From an uncultured Lachnospiraceae bacterium (GTDB lineage: Bacteria; Bacillota; Clostridia; Lachnospirales; Lachnospiraceae), in assembly GCA_900314255.1 (NCBI GenBank), contig OMUP01000034.1:1-36680 (forward strand): a stretch of 36,680 nucleotides of DNA, written 5' to 3'. This document shows positions 1-8,311 of the stretch, one piece after another (position 1 is the stretch's first letter; each line of letters opens with the position of its first letter). A program made the translations under genes and the position numbers. The notes below the pieces were generated by a model. The model saw nothing but the letters and a program-made list of their open reading frames with translations. It had not been told where the DNA came from and searched no databases.

Positions 1-559
1 AATCCTTTTTTTCAGCGGAAACCGGAGAAAAAAGAGCCGTCTTATTTCCACTTTCTGAAATGAGCCTATTTAAATTTCGCCCTGAAAACTCTGTCGGTTT
101 CTTTCCATCAGGAATAATTTTGCTCATTTCCTCAGCTGTTATTTGATAAAAAGGATAAGTTTCATCGAACAGGAAAAAATGTTCCTGCCATTTTTCAAGA
201 TATTGACAAACAATCTCTGGGAAATGTCCGGCCTTCCAAAGCGCTTGCCAGCTTTCTTCTCTGGCTTCAACGTAATCATCCCTATCATCTTCATCCACTT
301 CGCCTATTTGCTGCATCTGATCATTCAGTTCAACAAACGGATATGGATTTCCATCGCTGTCATACCTAGAAAAAACAGTCTGCACAACAGCAAGCAGAAA
401 ACGAAGAACAGCAAAATTCTGAGTTTCCATCTCTCCGGCAAGGCAGCGATATTGCTCCGCATGATGAAATAATTCTAACAGCGAAATTTCTCTCTGCGTT
501 CCCTCATTCATAGAAATAACTTCAATCCATGGTTCATTCAAAAGATTAAGTCGACTCAT
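1..559 (-). CDS. cas8e: Type I-E Cascade large subunit Cas8e/Cse1 (CasA), N-terminal part, cut by window edge
   Basis: Large subunit of the type I-E surveillance complex; in the family it recognises the PAM and recruits Cas3. The 186 visible codons carry the family's opening pattern: an NLLNEPWIEV motif near residues 5-14, EISLLELF, then LAGEMETQNFAVLRFLLAV, and later FFLFDETYPFYQ. The ATG at 559 overlaps the last 14 bases of cas3 in another frame and is preceded by GAGGA nine bases upstream, which indicates translational coupling. The rest of the gene, and presumably cse2, cas7, cas5, cas6 and cas1/2, lie beyond the left edge. The region is clearly more AT-rich than the housekeeping genes to the right. 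Family assignment is by motif recognition and is fairly secure because cas3 is directly upstream. Confidence 0.85.
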   Translation of the reverse strand, partial: MSRLNLLNEPWIEVISMNEGTQREISLLELFHHAEQYRCLAGEMETQNFAVLRFLLAVVQTVFSRYDSDGNPYPFVELNDQMQQIGEVDEDDRDDYVEAREESWQALWKAGHFPEIVCQYLEKWQEHFFLFDETYPFYQITAEEMSKIIPDGKKPTEFSGRNLNRLISESGNKTALFSPVSAEKKD

Positions 560-3341
560 TTTCTTTTTCCTCGATTACTTTAAGTCCATATTGATAATCA
601 TAATGCAGCCGAACGCCAAACTCCTCATCTTCGAAATCTCCATTTTCATCAAATATCAACCCCAAAGAACCTTTTAACCAAGTTTGACTCTGCCAGCTTT
701 TCAGGTACTTTTTATTATATTCTTCCAGCCACTGAATCAGCCGGCTAATTCCTTTTCGCCGAATAACAGAATAAGGGAGGCGAAGCGTCTGCGTTGCCAG
801 TTTCTGTGCCACTTCTGACTCAATGAGATGATCAGACACTACTTGATCCGATGGATTGTCTGGCGAAAAAATGCCATATTTATTTCCATATTTATGCACC
901 GCTATGATTTCGATTGTCTCTTTCGTATCACGAACCTGTGCATAAGCTTCCTCATCTGATGCAGATTCATCCGGTGTAGCAAGCCATCTGATAAGATTAT
1001 AACGGTCTGTGTTAATTTTCAGGACCGGATCATCTATCTGGAAATTCTTCGCCTTATCTTTTTTATTATCTATCTGAGTATAAAATTCTTCTTTCCATTT
1101 TTCATAAAGCTGCCGCTGTTCGTCCTCATATTCTGGATCCGCATCATCAAATCCATATACCTTCTGCACAAGTGATGAAACAGAGGAAGGAATATGTATC
1201 TCAATCGGCAAATAATACTGTGTCCGGGCAAGAAGATATTCTCCATAAACCCGCGCAGAGCCTTCGTTAAATTCCAGCGATTCATTCTCACCCAAAATAT
1301 ATGTCACTGCTTTTTGATGTTTTAATGGGCGATTGATCGAATGGCGATGAAGTCTGCCGATTCTCTGAATCAGAAGATCCATCGGGCACAAATCGGTTAT
1401 CAAAACGTCGAAGTCTATATCCAATGATTGTTCGATCACCTGCGTTCCGATTACAATAAGCCTCTTGGGACGTCTGCCGTTCTTCCCGATCATCTGCATC
1501 AGCTGAGTCTCTTTCCGCACACGATCGGTAGCAATATAACTCGAGTGCAGCAGAACTACACAATCTTCGCCGAACTGCTTGGCGCATGCTTCTGCAATTT
1601 CCTGCGATCTTCGTACCGTGTTGACAATGACACCAACAACTCCGCCATCTTTAATGGATTCCCCTATAACCTTATAAAGCTTGTCATCATCCAGTTTTCT
1701 CAGTTGAACCGTTTTATCTTCCTGTGCAGGAAACTTCACCTGCTGGTGAATGACCGCCCCATCCGAGTAAGTCAGAAGGGGATACTGACATGTGTTAAGA
1801 TCAGCCTGCTCAAGTACAATTTCTCTCTTTTTCAGACCAGTCCCACGCAGATATGCCATTGCAAATTCCTGCCGCTTTTCTGCCGGCAGTGTCGCTGAAA
1901 GCAGTATCACCGGCACTCTGTATGCTCCCATCCATTTAAGTGATTCCGTTAAATACTGCTGCATATATGCGTCATAAGCATGAACCTCATCAATGATGAC
2001 TACTTTTTTATCAAAACCAAGGTGCCGAAGAGCCAGATGCTTTTGTTTAAGAGAAAGAAGCAGGAACTGATCCACGGTTCCAACCACAAAATCATCCAGT
2101 GCCGCTGTTTTTCTTCCGGCAAACCATTGATTCACAACAACCGTATCTTCATCGTTCTCATCAACATTAATATGGCTGGAAAGTTCTTTCATCAGCGGGT
2201 TTAACGCTGCTTTTCCATGCTGCAGACGAATAGAGCTCCTCCCATACTCATGTGAGACACTCTGAAGCCATGTGTACACCCTTGAAAACATGCCATTGGA
2301 AGTAGCCTGCGTTGGCAGTCCGAAAAACAGTCCGCTTCTGCCAGTTTTTGCCGCCATCTGTTCTGCTGTGGCCAGTGCCGCTTCCGTCTTGCCACAGCCA
2401 GTCGGCGCCTCAATTATCACTATTCCTGGTTTGTTAATATCATGAACTGTATCGAATATAACCTTTTGAAAATCTCTTGGTGAGAATCCGAATCTCGCAG
2501 TATATAATTCTTTGGAAGAAAATGGATCCTGCACATCAAAAGGCTGATCATAAAACCAACGTTTAATGCCAACTTGAAAGCGCATCTGCATGTCTTCCAC
2601 TGAATCTTTTTCTATTGAAATCAATGGAAAGTAATTTTCATTACTTGCGATCCAGTCTGCCATAATTAACAAACCAGACAGTAAAACTTGAGCCGGCAAA
2701 GAGAGCTCCGGAAGAGATTCCTTTTGATACAGTTCACTCTGGTTCAATACCCAGTTAAAAATGTAATCCTGAGTGCCCTGCCACAGTTGTGATACCTTAG
2801 ATGAATTATCCGTTTGATAGTAATTACTCGCATATGAATCTACCTGATCTTTACATACACTTTCATTATCAATCGGTTTGCCATGATGAGCACCAATAAT
2901 GGATGCTATTCCTTTATTGACTCCCATCTGCTGAAGGATTACTTCACCAGCCAAAGCATGATGAGTAAATCGGCCATATCTGATATCAAAATCGCCTAAA
3001 TCTGAGAATCCCGCTCGTTCCAGTTTTTCAATCAGTTCTGAATCCAAATCCTCAGAACTTGAAAATCCTTTCTGAGTCTGAAAGGCTGGAGTTGCCTTGC
3101 CAATGTCATGGATGCCAGCCAGAAATATGACCAGCCTTTCTGCCAAAGTTTCATTTCCATTTTGAATTTGAGAAACAATTCCTTCCCGCTGTCCACTGCT
3201 TATCCAGTGATTCCACAGAAATCCGGCAACGTTCATAGTATCCTGAAGATGAACTATAAGCGGGAGCCATTTTAATTCTCCGGAATGATCACTTTTTTTA
3301 GCCCACAATGAATCAGCAGCTTTGACAACCACGTCCTCCAT
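546..3341 (-). CDS. cas3: CRISPR-associated HD nuclease-helicase Cas3 (type I)
   Basis: Target-degrading nuclease-helicase of type I CRISPR interference, recruited by Cascade after R-loop formation. The 931 residues are in the usual range for a fused HD-helicase Cas3. N-terminal HD domain: His31, the His78-Asp79 pair, His127-His128 and His152-His153. Superfamily 2 helicase core: Walker A EAPTGCGKT around 311-319, a DEVH box at 451-454, SATLP around 482-486, and a C-terminal RecA lobe with a QRIGRLHRH motif. Every key residue seems present, so the enzyme should be active. The start has GTGGAGG just upstream. It is the first gene of its operon and overlaps cas8e, the order expected for type I-E. 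Base composition is AT-rich compared with the genes from 3.4 kb onward. Confidence 0.96.
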   Translation of the reverse strand: MEDVVVKAADSLWAKKSDHSGELKWLPLIVHLQDTMNVAGFLWNHWISSGQREGIVSQIQNGNETLAERLVIFLAGIHDIGKATPAFQTQKGFSSSEDLDSELIEKLERAGFSDLGDFDIRYGRFTHHALAGEVILQQMGVNKGIASIIGAHHGKPIDNESVCKDQVDSYASNYYQTDNSSKVSQLWQGTQDYIFNWVLNQSELYQKESLPELSLPAQVLLSGLLIMADWIASNENYFPLISIEKDSVEDMQMRFQVGIKRWFYDQPFDVQDPFSSKELYTARFGFSPRDFQKVIFDTVHDINKPGIVIIEAPTGCGKTEAALATAEQMAAKTGRSGLFFGLPTQATSNGMFSRVYTWLQSVSHEYGRSSIRLQHGKAALNPLMKELSSHINVDENDEDTVVVNQWFAGRKTAALDDFVVGTVDQFLLLSLKQKHLALRHLGFDKKVVIIDEVHAYDAYMQQYLTESLKWMGAYRVPVILLSATLPAEKRQEFAMAYLRGTGLKKREIVLEQADLNTCQYPLLTYSDGAVIHQQVKFPAQEDKTVQLRKLDDDKLYKVIGESIKDGGVVGVIVNTVRRSQEIAEACAKQFGEDCVVLLHSSYIATDRVRKETQLMQMIGKNGRRPKRLIVIGTQVIEQSLDIDFDVLITDLCPMDLLIQRIGRLHRHSINRPLKHQKAVTYILGENESLEFNEGSARVYGEYLLARTQYYLPIEIHIPSSVSSLVQKVYGFDDADPEYEDEQRQLYEKWKEEFYTQIDNKKDKAKNFQIDDPVLKINTDRYNLIRWLATPDESASDEEAYAQVRDTKETIEIIAVHKYGNKYGIFSPDNPSDQVVSDHLIESEVAQKLATQTLRLPYSVIRRKGISRLIQWLEEYNKKYLKSWQSQTWLKGSLGLIFDENGDFEDEEFGVRLHYDYQYGLKVIEEKENEST

Positions 3342-3375
3342 GAAGCCTCCACGATCAATCGCATTTAGTTGTATT

Positions 3376-3384
3376 ATTATACCA
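3376..3384 (-). promoter_or_regulatory. Extended -10 promoter of the cas operon
   Basis: On the minus strand this reads TGGTATAAT: a consensus -10 hexamer with the TGn extension. No good -35 lies 16-18 bases upstream, which is common for extended -10 promoters. The predicted start is about 28 bases before the cas3 ATG. Inferred from sequence only. Confidence 0.6.
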
Positions 3385-3411
3385 TTTATGCAATATTAAC
3401 TCCACTAAATA

Positions 3412-3434
3412 AGGCGCTCGCCAAGCGAGTGCCT
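3412..3434. terminator. Hairpin between the DUF6020-like gene and cas3, possible terminator
   Basis: Nine-base arms (AGGCGCTCG and CGAGTGCCT) flank a five-base loop, with one G-U or A-C position. It lies 14 bases after the stop of the gene ending at 3448 and just before the cas promoter. The following tract on the minus strand is TTATTTA, only weakly T-rich, so termination efficiency is uncertain. Confidence 0.45.
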
Positions 3435-3447
3435 CTTTACTAATGTA

Positions 3448-5271
3448 TTAATTTTCATGTTTTACTGACATTGATTTACTATTTGATTCTGTTTTATGAA
3501 AAATCCCCGGAAACATCAGCACCACCGGCAGCAGGTAGTACACGCTGAAGCCGTAGCGCGGCCAGTAGCAGTCGGGCGCCGCGATAAGCAGCGTCAGGAT
3601 GGACGCCAGGCAGGGCACGAACAGCAGGCTGTCAAGAGGGCGCTTTCGGGACAGCGCATAGGCGGCGGAAAGCAGCATCAGCCACGCGCACAGGGCAAGA
3701 GCCGGCATGGGGTGCATAACCGAAGTCAGGGCCTTCGGGATGAACGGAAGCCCGTCCAGAAGATCGTCAAACTCAATACCCATCAGGTCCATGTCAGACG
3801 GGAAGCCGGCCCGGGTGATATTGCCCACGTACAGGTTCAGATCCCATTTGTCAACCGCCCAGTAGCCGAAGGTGTTCAGGCTCCAGGCGCGCAGGTAAAT
3901 GCCCGGGTTCTTTGCGCCGATGCTGATCCACGTCTTCAGGATTTCTCCGCGTTCGGCGCGCACATACTCCACATTGAAGTTATCGTCCCACTTGATGACA
4001 TCGACGATGCCCGGCTGGTAGATCTCTTTGTACTCGTCCAGCGGCAGAATGGTCCCGACAACATTTCGTTCGGCGTCGCTCATTTTTCCGTCGTACACGA
4101 CCGCCGCGGCCATCTGCTGCAGCGGAACGCTGAGGCTCTCCTCCGGGTGCTTCTCAACGCCGGCGGCCGAGCACACCGGTCCGGTCACGACCAGAACCAC
4201 CGCGATGACAAATGCGTGAACGAGCCAGAACCATTTCGTCATCCGCATCCGATCTTTAAGCCGGAGTTTGAAAATCAAAAGAATAAACAGTGTGAAAAGG
4301 ATCACGTAAGGTCCGTTTGAGCGGAAGAATCCGATCACGGCAAGAAGTCCCGCGAACGACAGTGCCGTCGCTTTGCCGGATTTGCCGCTGCCAGTGACAA
4401 AGTCGTAGAGCTTCAGGCAGTACAATGCCAGTGCCATTGAAAAAAGCGGATCCTTCCACATGCTGATTCCGAACAGAGAAATCATCGGCGTAAGAGCGTA
4501 AAAAAGGACGGCAAAGTACAGGAGCTTCCGGTTTACTTGTTTTCTGAGGAGCCAGATCACGATGTACGCGCAGCCGGCGCAAAGCGCAAACATCTGAACC
4601 AGACTGTACAGTGCGCAGCCGGTGTTGATGCTGTGAAAGAGCGTCTGGCCGACCGACAGGAACAGCCCGATGAACAAGGTGTAAACAACCGGGAACTGGT
4701 CGTAATATGCCATTTCTCCTTCATACTGATAAATGGAGCACAACGAGTCGCCGTAGATGAGTCCCGGCCAGTGAATCAGAAGATACGGAAGCATGCACGC
4801 AAAAAGAATCAAGGTAACAATCCAGAAGATTTTCCGGATGTCCCGCCGGCTGATGGTTTCCCCAGACTTTTCGCTCAGAGGCGCCGTCAGGTGATCAAGA
4901 CCCTGCATAACCAGCACAACCAGCGCATAAAGAAACGGGAGCACCAGCAGCAGGCTTACCAGGTCGCCCGCTTTAAGAGGATCTGCGTACGTCACCCAGT
5001 ATTCGTCGTACAAGGAATCTTTTGTGACATTGAGTTTGCTGCCAAGAATAAGGGAGAGTGCCAGAAAACTAACGAAAATCCAGGTCCAAGGTTTCGGTCT
5101 GCGGAATGCAAAAGCGATACTTTGCCGGTTTCGCCAGAAAAGATATGCAAAGCAGGCTGAAACAGCCGCCGTCACCGCCGTGTTAAAAAACAGCCCGCTG
5201 ATTTCCAGGAAAAGAAAGGTCTCAATATAAAAAAGCAGGCATGCAGCCGCTCTTTTCCATACATTTTTCAT
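3448..5271 (-). CDS. Polytopic membrane protein, DUF6020-like
   Basis: A 607-residue integral membrane protein with about a dozen hydrophobic segments. It carries a family-like signature, LPYLLIHWPGLIYGDS, followed by a conserved hydrophobic stretch containing DQFPVVYTLFIG. This resembles the DUF6020 group, multi-pass proteins often compared with GT-C glycosyltransferases; that link to sugar transfer is inference. A soluble loop sits around residues 380-500. An in-frame ATG further upstream at 5334 is rejected because it falls inside the predicted -10 element, while the ATG at 5271 has GGGGAGG eight bases upstream. It appears monocistronic, with its own promoter and a hairpin downstream. Function unknown. 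Confidence 0.75.
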   Translation of the reverse strand: MKNVWKRAAACLLFYIETFLFLEISGLFFNTAVTAAVSACFAYLFWRNRQSIAFAFRRPKPWTWIFVSFLALSLILGSKLNVTKDSLYDEYWVTYADPLKAGDLVSLLLVLPFLYALVVLVMQGLDHLTAPLSEKSGETISRRDIRKIFWIVTLILFACMLPYLLIHWPGLIYGDSLCSIYQYEGEMAYYDQFPVVYTLFIGLFLSVGQTLFHSINTGCALYSLVQMFALCAGCAYIVIWLLRKQVNRKLLYFAVLFYALTPMISLFGISMWKDPLFSMALALYCLKLYDFVTGSGKSGKATALSFAGLLAVIGFFRSNGPYVILFTLFILLIFKLRLKDRMRMTKWFWLVHAFVIAVVLVVTGPVCSAAGVEKHPEESLSVPLQQMAAAVVYDGKMSDAERNVVGTILPLDEYKEIYQPGIVDVIKWDDNFNVEYVRAERGEILKTWISIGAKNPGIYLRAWSLNTFGYWAVDKWDLNLYVGNITRAGFPSDMDLMGIEFDDLLDGLPFIPKALTSVMHPMPALALCAWLMLLSAAYALSRKRPLDSLLFVPCLASILTLLIAAPDCYWPRYGFSVYYLLPVVLMFPGIFHKTESNSKSMSVKHEN

Positions 5272-5333
5272 GCGTTCAGCCTCCCCGATCCACTCGAATA
5301 CCGGAGAGTTCTGTCTCACCTGCATTCCCATCA

Positions 5334-5362
5334 ACTATACCACCACCCGCCGATGTCAACAA
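5334..5362 (-). promoter_or_regulatory. Promoter of the DUF6020-like gene
   Basis: Minus strand: TTGTTG, a 17-base spacer, then TATAGT with an upstream TGG extension. A TTGACA also occurs three bases closer, giving a 14-base spacer. The predicted start is about 56 bases before the ATG at 5271 and rules out a longer reading frame. Confidence 0.6.
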
Positions 5363-5456
5363 GGCGGAAGGAACAGGCGGGAGGCAGGATAACGGCGGCT
5401 TTCCGCGGCGGGCATCCGATGGTTTCCCGGTTCCGGAAAGGCTTTTTCTGTCTTTC

Positions 5457-6851
5457 TTATCGCTTTACGGCATCGATTTCCGGATTCCATGCCATTGTCG
5501 TCCCATCCGAACAGTTCAGGTACCCTTTAATCTCCCAGGTCGGAATCAGGTACCCGGTTTCCGGTAAAAACGCATATCCTTCGGTCACACCGGTGACCAT
5601 CGCCTGATCGTGCCACGCGCCAACTCCGACATCTCCGGCGATTTCCAGGCTTTCGGCAGCCGAAATGCATTCTTCCTGACCGGCTTTCCCGCACCACCTG
5701 CGCGTATCGTAGATGCCTGCCAGATAACCATCCGGTGTCAGGGAAACGGTAATATCGCCGTATACGATCCTGTCGTCCGTGTCCTCTATGCTTTGAAACA
5801 CAAGATAAACCAGATCATCCCCGTATTCTTCGCTGTCATCTTCCCGAAAAGCAACTTCCTGCTCACGGATGCCGAAACGATTCAGCTCTTTCCATGCCAG
5901 ATCCACAAGTTTCTCTTTTGGGAGTACACTGCCGGCAGATGCAGGATGGCTGTAGCGCACAGTCCATGTGTGCCAGGGGAAAATGAAGAGCGCTGAGCCG
6001 TCTTCCCTATCCAGTTCAGCCAGTGTATCGGTGCCGTCGCCCATCTTCCAGGATCCTTGAATGCCGGAATCTTTCTGCAGCCTTGTTTCCAGCTGCTGCA
6101 GGCTTTCCTTCTCGACATACTTGTATATGGTTCGGGTTTTTCCCTGATCATTGACGACGCATTGTATATTCAATGAATCCGGCACCAGATGGCCATAATA
6201 CAGGTTTCCGTATTTCGACGAGCCGTCCGAAAGCTTCAGACCGATGAACGGCACGGCAGTCAGGAAGAGAACCGCCATAGAGAGGATGATCCTGCGGCCG
6301 GAACAGAAGAAGGCGGTTTTCTTTCCCGACACCTTTTCGTATATCCGGCTGAAAAGCACAAGCAGTGCAAAGCCGCACATACCGCCTGCCGTATTGGCAA
6401 TGACATCATCAATATCCGTTCCTCTTCTCGAAAGGAGTTGCAGCAATTCTGTCGCGAGACTGGTAAAGAAAGAGGCCGCGGTCACTTTCGGCCAGCTTCT
6501 GAACCTTGGGAATACGATCGGTAACAGGATGCCAAGCGGCACAAACATGAAGATGTTCAGCAGAAACTGCCACACACCGGACGCATTTACCGTCCCGTAC
6601 CGATATGCGATATAAAACATACGAAGCGGTCTGAGGTTAAAGAGCGCACCAAGTCCGTTGCCAAATGACATAATCTGTGTCACATACACAAACATGACAG
6701 ACCATCCGGTCAGAAGATATTCCGCGGTCTTCTGCCCGAGGGATTTGTTTTTCCATTTTTCTTTATTTCTTCTGAAAATCAGATAATCAATGAGCGCTGA
6801 CACCGCTGACGCTGCCGGTATGGCGGGCAGGACTTTCAGAATGTAATCCAT
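5457..6851 (-). CDS. VanZ-family membrane protein with extracytoplasmic PepSY/YcdB-like tail
   Basis: 464 residues. The N-terminal part (about 1-205) holds several membrane segments and the VanZ pattern: FMFVPLGILLP, then SLATELLQLLSRRGTDIDDV, and NTAGG. VanZ proteins are known for low-level teicoplanin resistance; their biochemical role is unresolved. From about residue 210 a soluble domain follows that should be outside the cell. Its end contains ISAAESLEIA and later GYLIPTWEIKGY, like PepSY/YcdB-type domains. The ATG has GGAGG eight bases upstream and starts three bases after the anti-sigma-like gene. Being third in a sigma-factor operon suggests that it is either a target or an envelope sensor of that system. 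The domain fusion is seen by eye; the tail's family is tentative. Confidence 0.75.
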   Translation of the reverse strand: MDYILKVLPAIPAASAVSALIDYLIFRRNKEKWKNKSLGQKTAEYLLTGWSVMFVYVTQIMSFGNGLGALFNLRPLRMFYIAYRYGTVNASGVWQFLLNIFMFVPLGILLPIVFPRFRSWPKVTAASFFTSLATELLQLLSRRGTDIDDVIANTAGGMCGFALLVLFSRIYEKVSGKKTAFFCSGRRIILSMAVLFLTAVPFIGLKLSDGSSKYGNLYYGHLVPDSLNIQCVVNDQGKTRTIYKYVEKESLQQLETRLQKDSGIQGSWKMGDGTDTLAELDREDGSALFIFPWHTWTVRYSHPASAGSVLPKEKLVDLAWKELNRFGIREQEVAFREDDSEEYGDDLVYLVFQSIEDTDDRIVYGDITVSLTPDGYLAGIYDTRRWCGKAGQEECISAAESLEIAGDVGVGAWHDQAMVTGVTEGYAFLPETGYLIPTWEIKGYLNCSDGTTMAWNPEIDAVKR

Positions 6852-6854
6852 AGG

Positions 6855-7460
6855 CTAATCCTCCTCAAACCATTGTTCCGGGAGTTCCTCTTTCTGAATG
6901 AATCGCTTTGTATAGGCCGACAGCCCCTTGTCTTTGACAGCTGTCACATAAAGTTCTTTGTTATCCTCCTTCAATACGACGTAGCAGAGTCCGTCCTCAT
7001 CAAACAGATCCGTAATATCAATCACCTGGTCTTTATAAAAAAGGCAGGTTCTTCCGTTTAAGGTTTCCATATCCGGTTCATTCAGGTATTCCTGCATCTG
7101 CGCTTCAGAAACAGCCTTTTCACTTCCGTCATTTTCCATTTCTACTCCGCCGCCGTGAATTTCCGTGCCGTTTTCGTCTGTCACCGTATAACGGGTGATG
7201 CCTTCTTCTTCATTAAACGTGATCACGGCAGAAGTCTGATCGCCGTGCAGCCATATCTGAATCGTCCGCTGGATGCCATTGAGATTGGAAGCGTAGGCTG
7301 CTGTCGTTCCGCCAAACAGCGCAGCTGTCAGACAGGCTGCCGTTATAGCACTTTTCAGCCGGATTCTTTTTTCCCTGTGTTTCCTCTGCAAATCAACTGC
7401 AAAATCATCCGGCAGATGAATTGATGAAAACGCCCGCTTATATCTCTCTTTTTCCGTCAC
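6855..7460 (-). CDS. Probable membrane-bound anti-sigma factor
   Basis: 201 residues with a single membrane segment at about residues 38-58 (SAITAACLTAALFGGTTAAY), a short basic cytoplasmic head and an extracytoplasmic tail. This is the layout of anti-sigma factors that hold an ECF sigma factor at the membrane. No zinc-binding HxxxCxxC motif is visible, so it is not a ZAS-type anti-sigma factor. The start is GTG at 7460, with GAGAGG nine bases upstream. It begins four bases after the sigma gene ends and finishes three bases before the VanZ gene, so the three are co-translated. The role is inferred mainly from position and topology. Confidence 0.7.
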   Translation of the reverse strand: MTEKERYKRAFSSIHLPDDFAVDLQRKHREKRIRLKSAITAACLTAALFGGTTAAYASNLNGIQRTIQIWLHGDQTSAVITFNEEEGITRYTVTDENGTEIHGGGVEMENDGSEKAVSEAQMQEYLNEPDMETLNGRTCLFYKDQVIDITDLFDEDGLCYVVLKEDNKELYVTAVKDKGLSAYTKRFIQKEELPEQWFEED

Positions 7461-7464
7461 TGTT

Positions 7465-7932
7465 TCAATCCTCTCTTAGAATCGCCTTCAGGATTTTTCT
7501 TCCTCTTGCCAGTCTGCTCTTCACCGTTCCTGCCGGGATGTTCAGTATCCTGGCGATATCCTTCACCGGGTAATCTTCCTGGTAATACAGGTGAATAACA
7601 ATCCGGTACGGCTGCGGTAAGGACATCACAGCTTCCACAAGCTGCCTGTCCTCCGGCTCCGGGAACGGAATCTCTTCAAGATATTCGCCGATATCAACCC
7701 TGTTCCTGCGCCAGAAACTCCTTACGGTATTTTTAGACTTATTGATGGCTGTGCGCAGCAGCCATGCTTTGATGTGCTCTTCGCTTTCGAACTGGCGTGA
7801 CGAATCCATATACTGGATATACGTATCCTGAACAACATCTTCGGCGTCTTCCGTGTTCCGGCAGATACTGAAAGCTGCTCTGAACAGATTGTCCTTATAC
7901 TTCCTGACCAGTTCATCAACCGGCAGTCTCAT
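7465..7932 (-). CDS. ECF-type RNA polymerase sigma factor
   Basis: 155-residue alternative sigma factor that directs RNA polymerase to a small regulon. Region 2 is clear: DELVRKYKDNLFRAAF and the conserved NTEDAEDVVQDTYI. Region 4 ends with a helix-turn-helix containing YPVKDIARILNIPAGTVKSR. The linker is short, as in ECF factors. The ATG at 7932 is chosen over an in-frame GTG at 7971 because the predicted transcription start lies between them and only the ATG has a GAGAGGAG upstream (13 bases, somewhat far). It is the first gene of an operon with an anti-sigma-like protein and a VanZ protein, pointing to an envelope-stress circuit. Confidence 0.9.
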   Translation of the reverse strand: MRLPVDELVRKYKDNLFRAAFSICRNTEDAEDVVQDTYIQYMDSSRQFESEEHIKAWLLRTAINKSKNTVRSFWRRNRVDIGEYLEEIPFPEPEDRQLVEAVMSLPQPYRIVIHLYYQEDYPVKDIARILNIPAGTVKSRLARGRKILKAILRED

Positions 7933-7974
7933 GGATACAGCTGCACTCCTCTCACTTGAAAGATCTTTCACTAT

Positions 7975-8003
7975 TTATACAAATCAATTCGCCTTTTGGT
8001 TCC
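7975..8003 (-). promoter_or_regulatory. ECF-like promoter of the sigma operon (probable autoregulation)
   Basis: Minus strand: GGAACC, a 17-base spacer, then GTATAA. The GGAAC core is the hallmark -35 of ECF promoters, and such operons usually regulate themselves. The predicted start is near 7968, 36 bases before the ATG at 7932. Inference from motif and position. Confidence 0.55.
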
Positions 8004-8020
8004 CTTGTTTTCAAAAACAG

Positions 8021-8272
8021 ATGGCAAAACTGTTTATGCTTTACTATTACTTATCCCGTTTGTTCAAACAGCAAATGGGATTAAGCATTGACCAGTATAT
8101 CCGCAACATGCGGATTGATCGGGCAAAATTTCTGATGACCACAACGCAGGAGAGCATTCAGGATATATCCGATCAACTGGGATTCAGCAACCGCAATTAC
8201 TTTACCCAGGTTTTTACACAGGTAACCGGTATGTCGCCTGCTGCGTACCGAAAAGAAAACCAGCATATATAA
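8021..8272 (+). pseudogene. AraC-family regulator remnant (C-terminal HTH domain only)
   Basis: About 84 codons encode a nearly whole AraC/XylS DNA-binding domain: YYYLSRLFKQQMG, then RIDRAKFLMTT, DISDQLGFSNRNYF and the closing VTGMSPAAYRKEN. Upstream there is no effector domain. The sequence runs straight into the promoter region of the divergent sigma gene, and the ATG has no ribosome binding site. A complete regulator is usually 270-350 residues, so this is best read as the 3' remnant of a deleted gene. It converges on the SDR-GH2-GPH operon, whose regulator it may once have been; that link is inference. Confidence 0.75.
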
Positions 8273-8275
8273 AAA

Positions 8276-8311
8276 ACGAGCGATGCTTCTATGATCATCG
8301 CCCGTTTTTTT
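8276..8311. terminator. Bidirectional rho-independent terminator
   Basis: Ten-base arms (ACGAGCGATG and CATCGCCCGT) with one wobble pair flank a ten-base loop. A-tracts and T-tracts lie on both sides. It ends the AraC remnant on the plus strand and the SDR operon on the minus strand, overlapping the SDR stop codon. Confidence 0.85.

Noticed and set aside
5272-5334. Twenty-one extra N-terminal codons for the DUF6020-like protein
   Set aside because: The upstream ATG lies inside the predicted -10 element, and the extension is polar, unlike the membrane start; the ATG at 5271 has a strong ribosome binding site.
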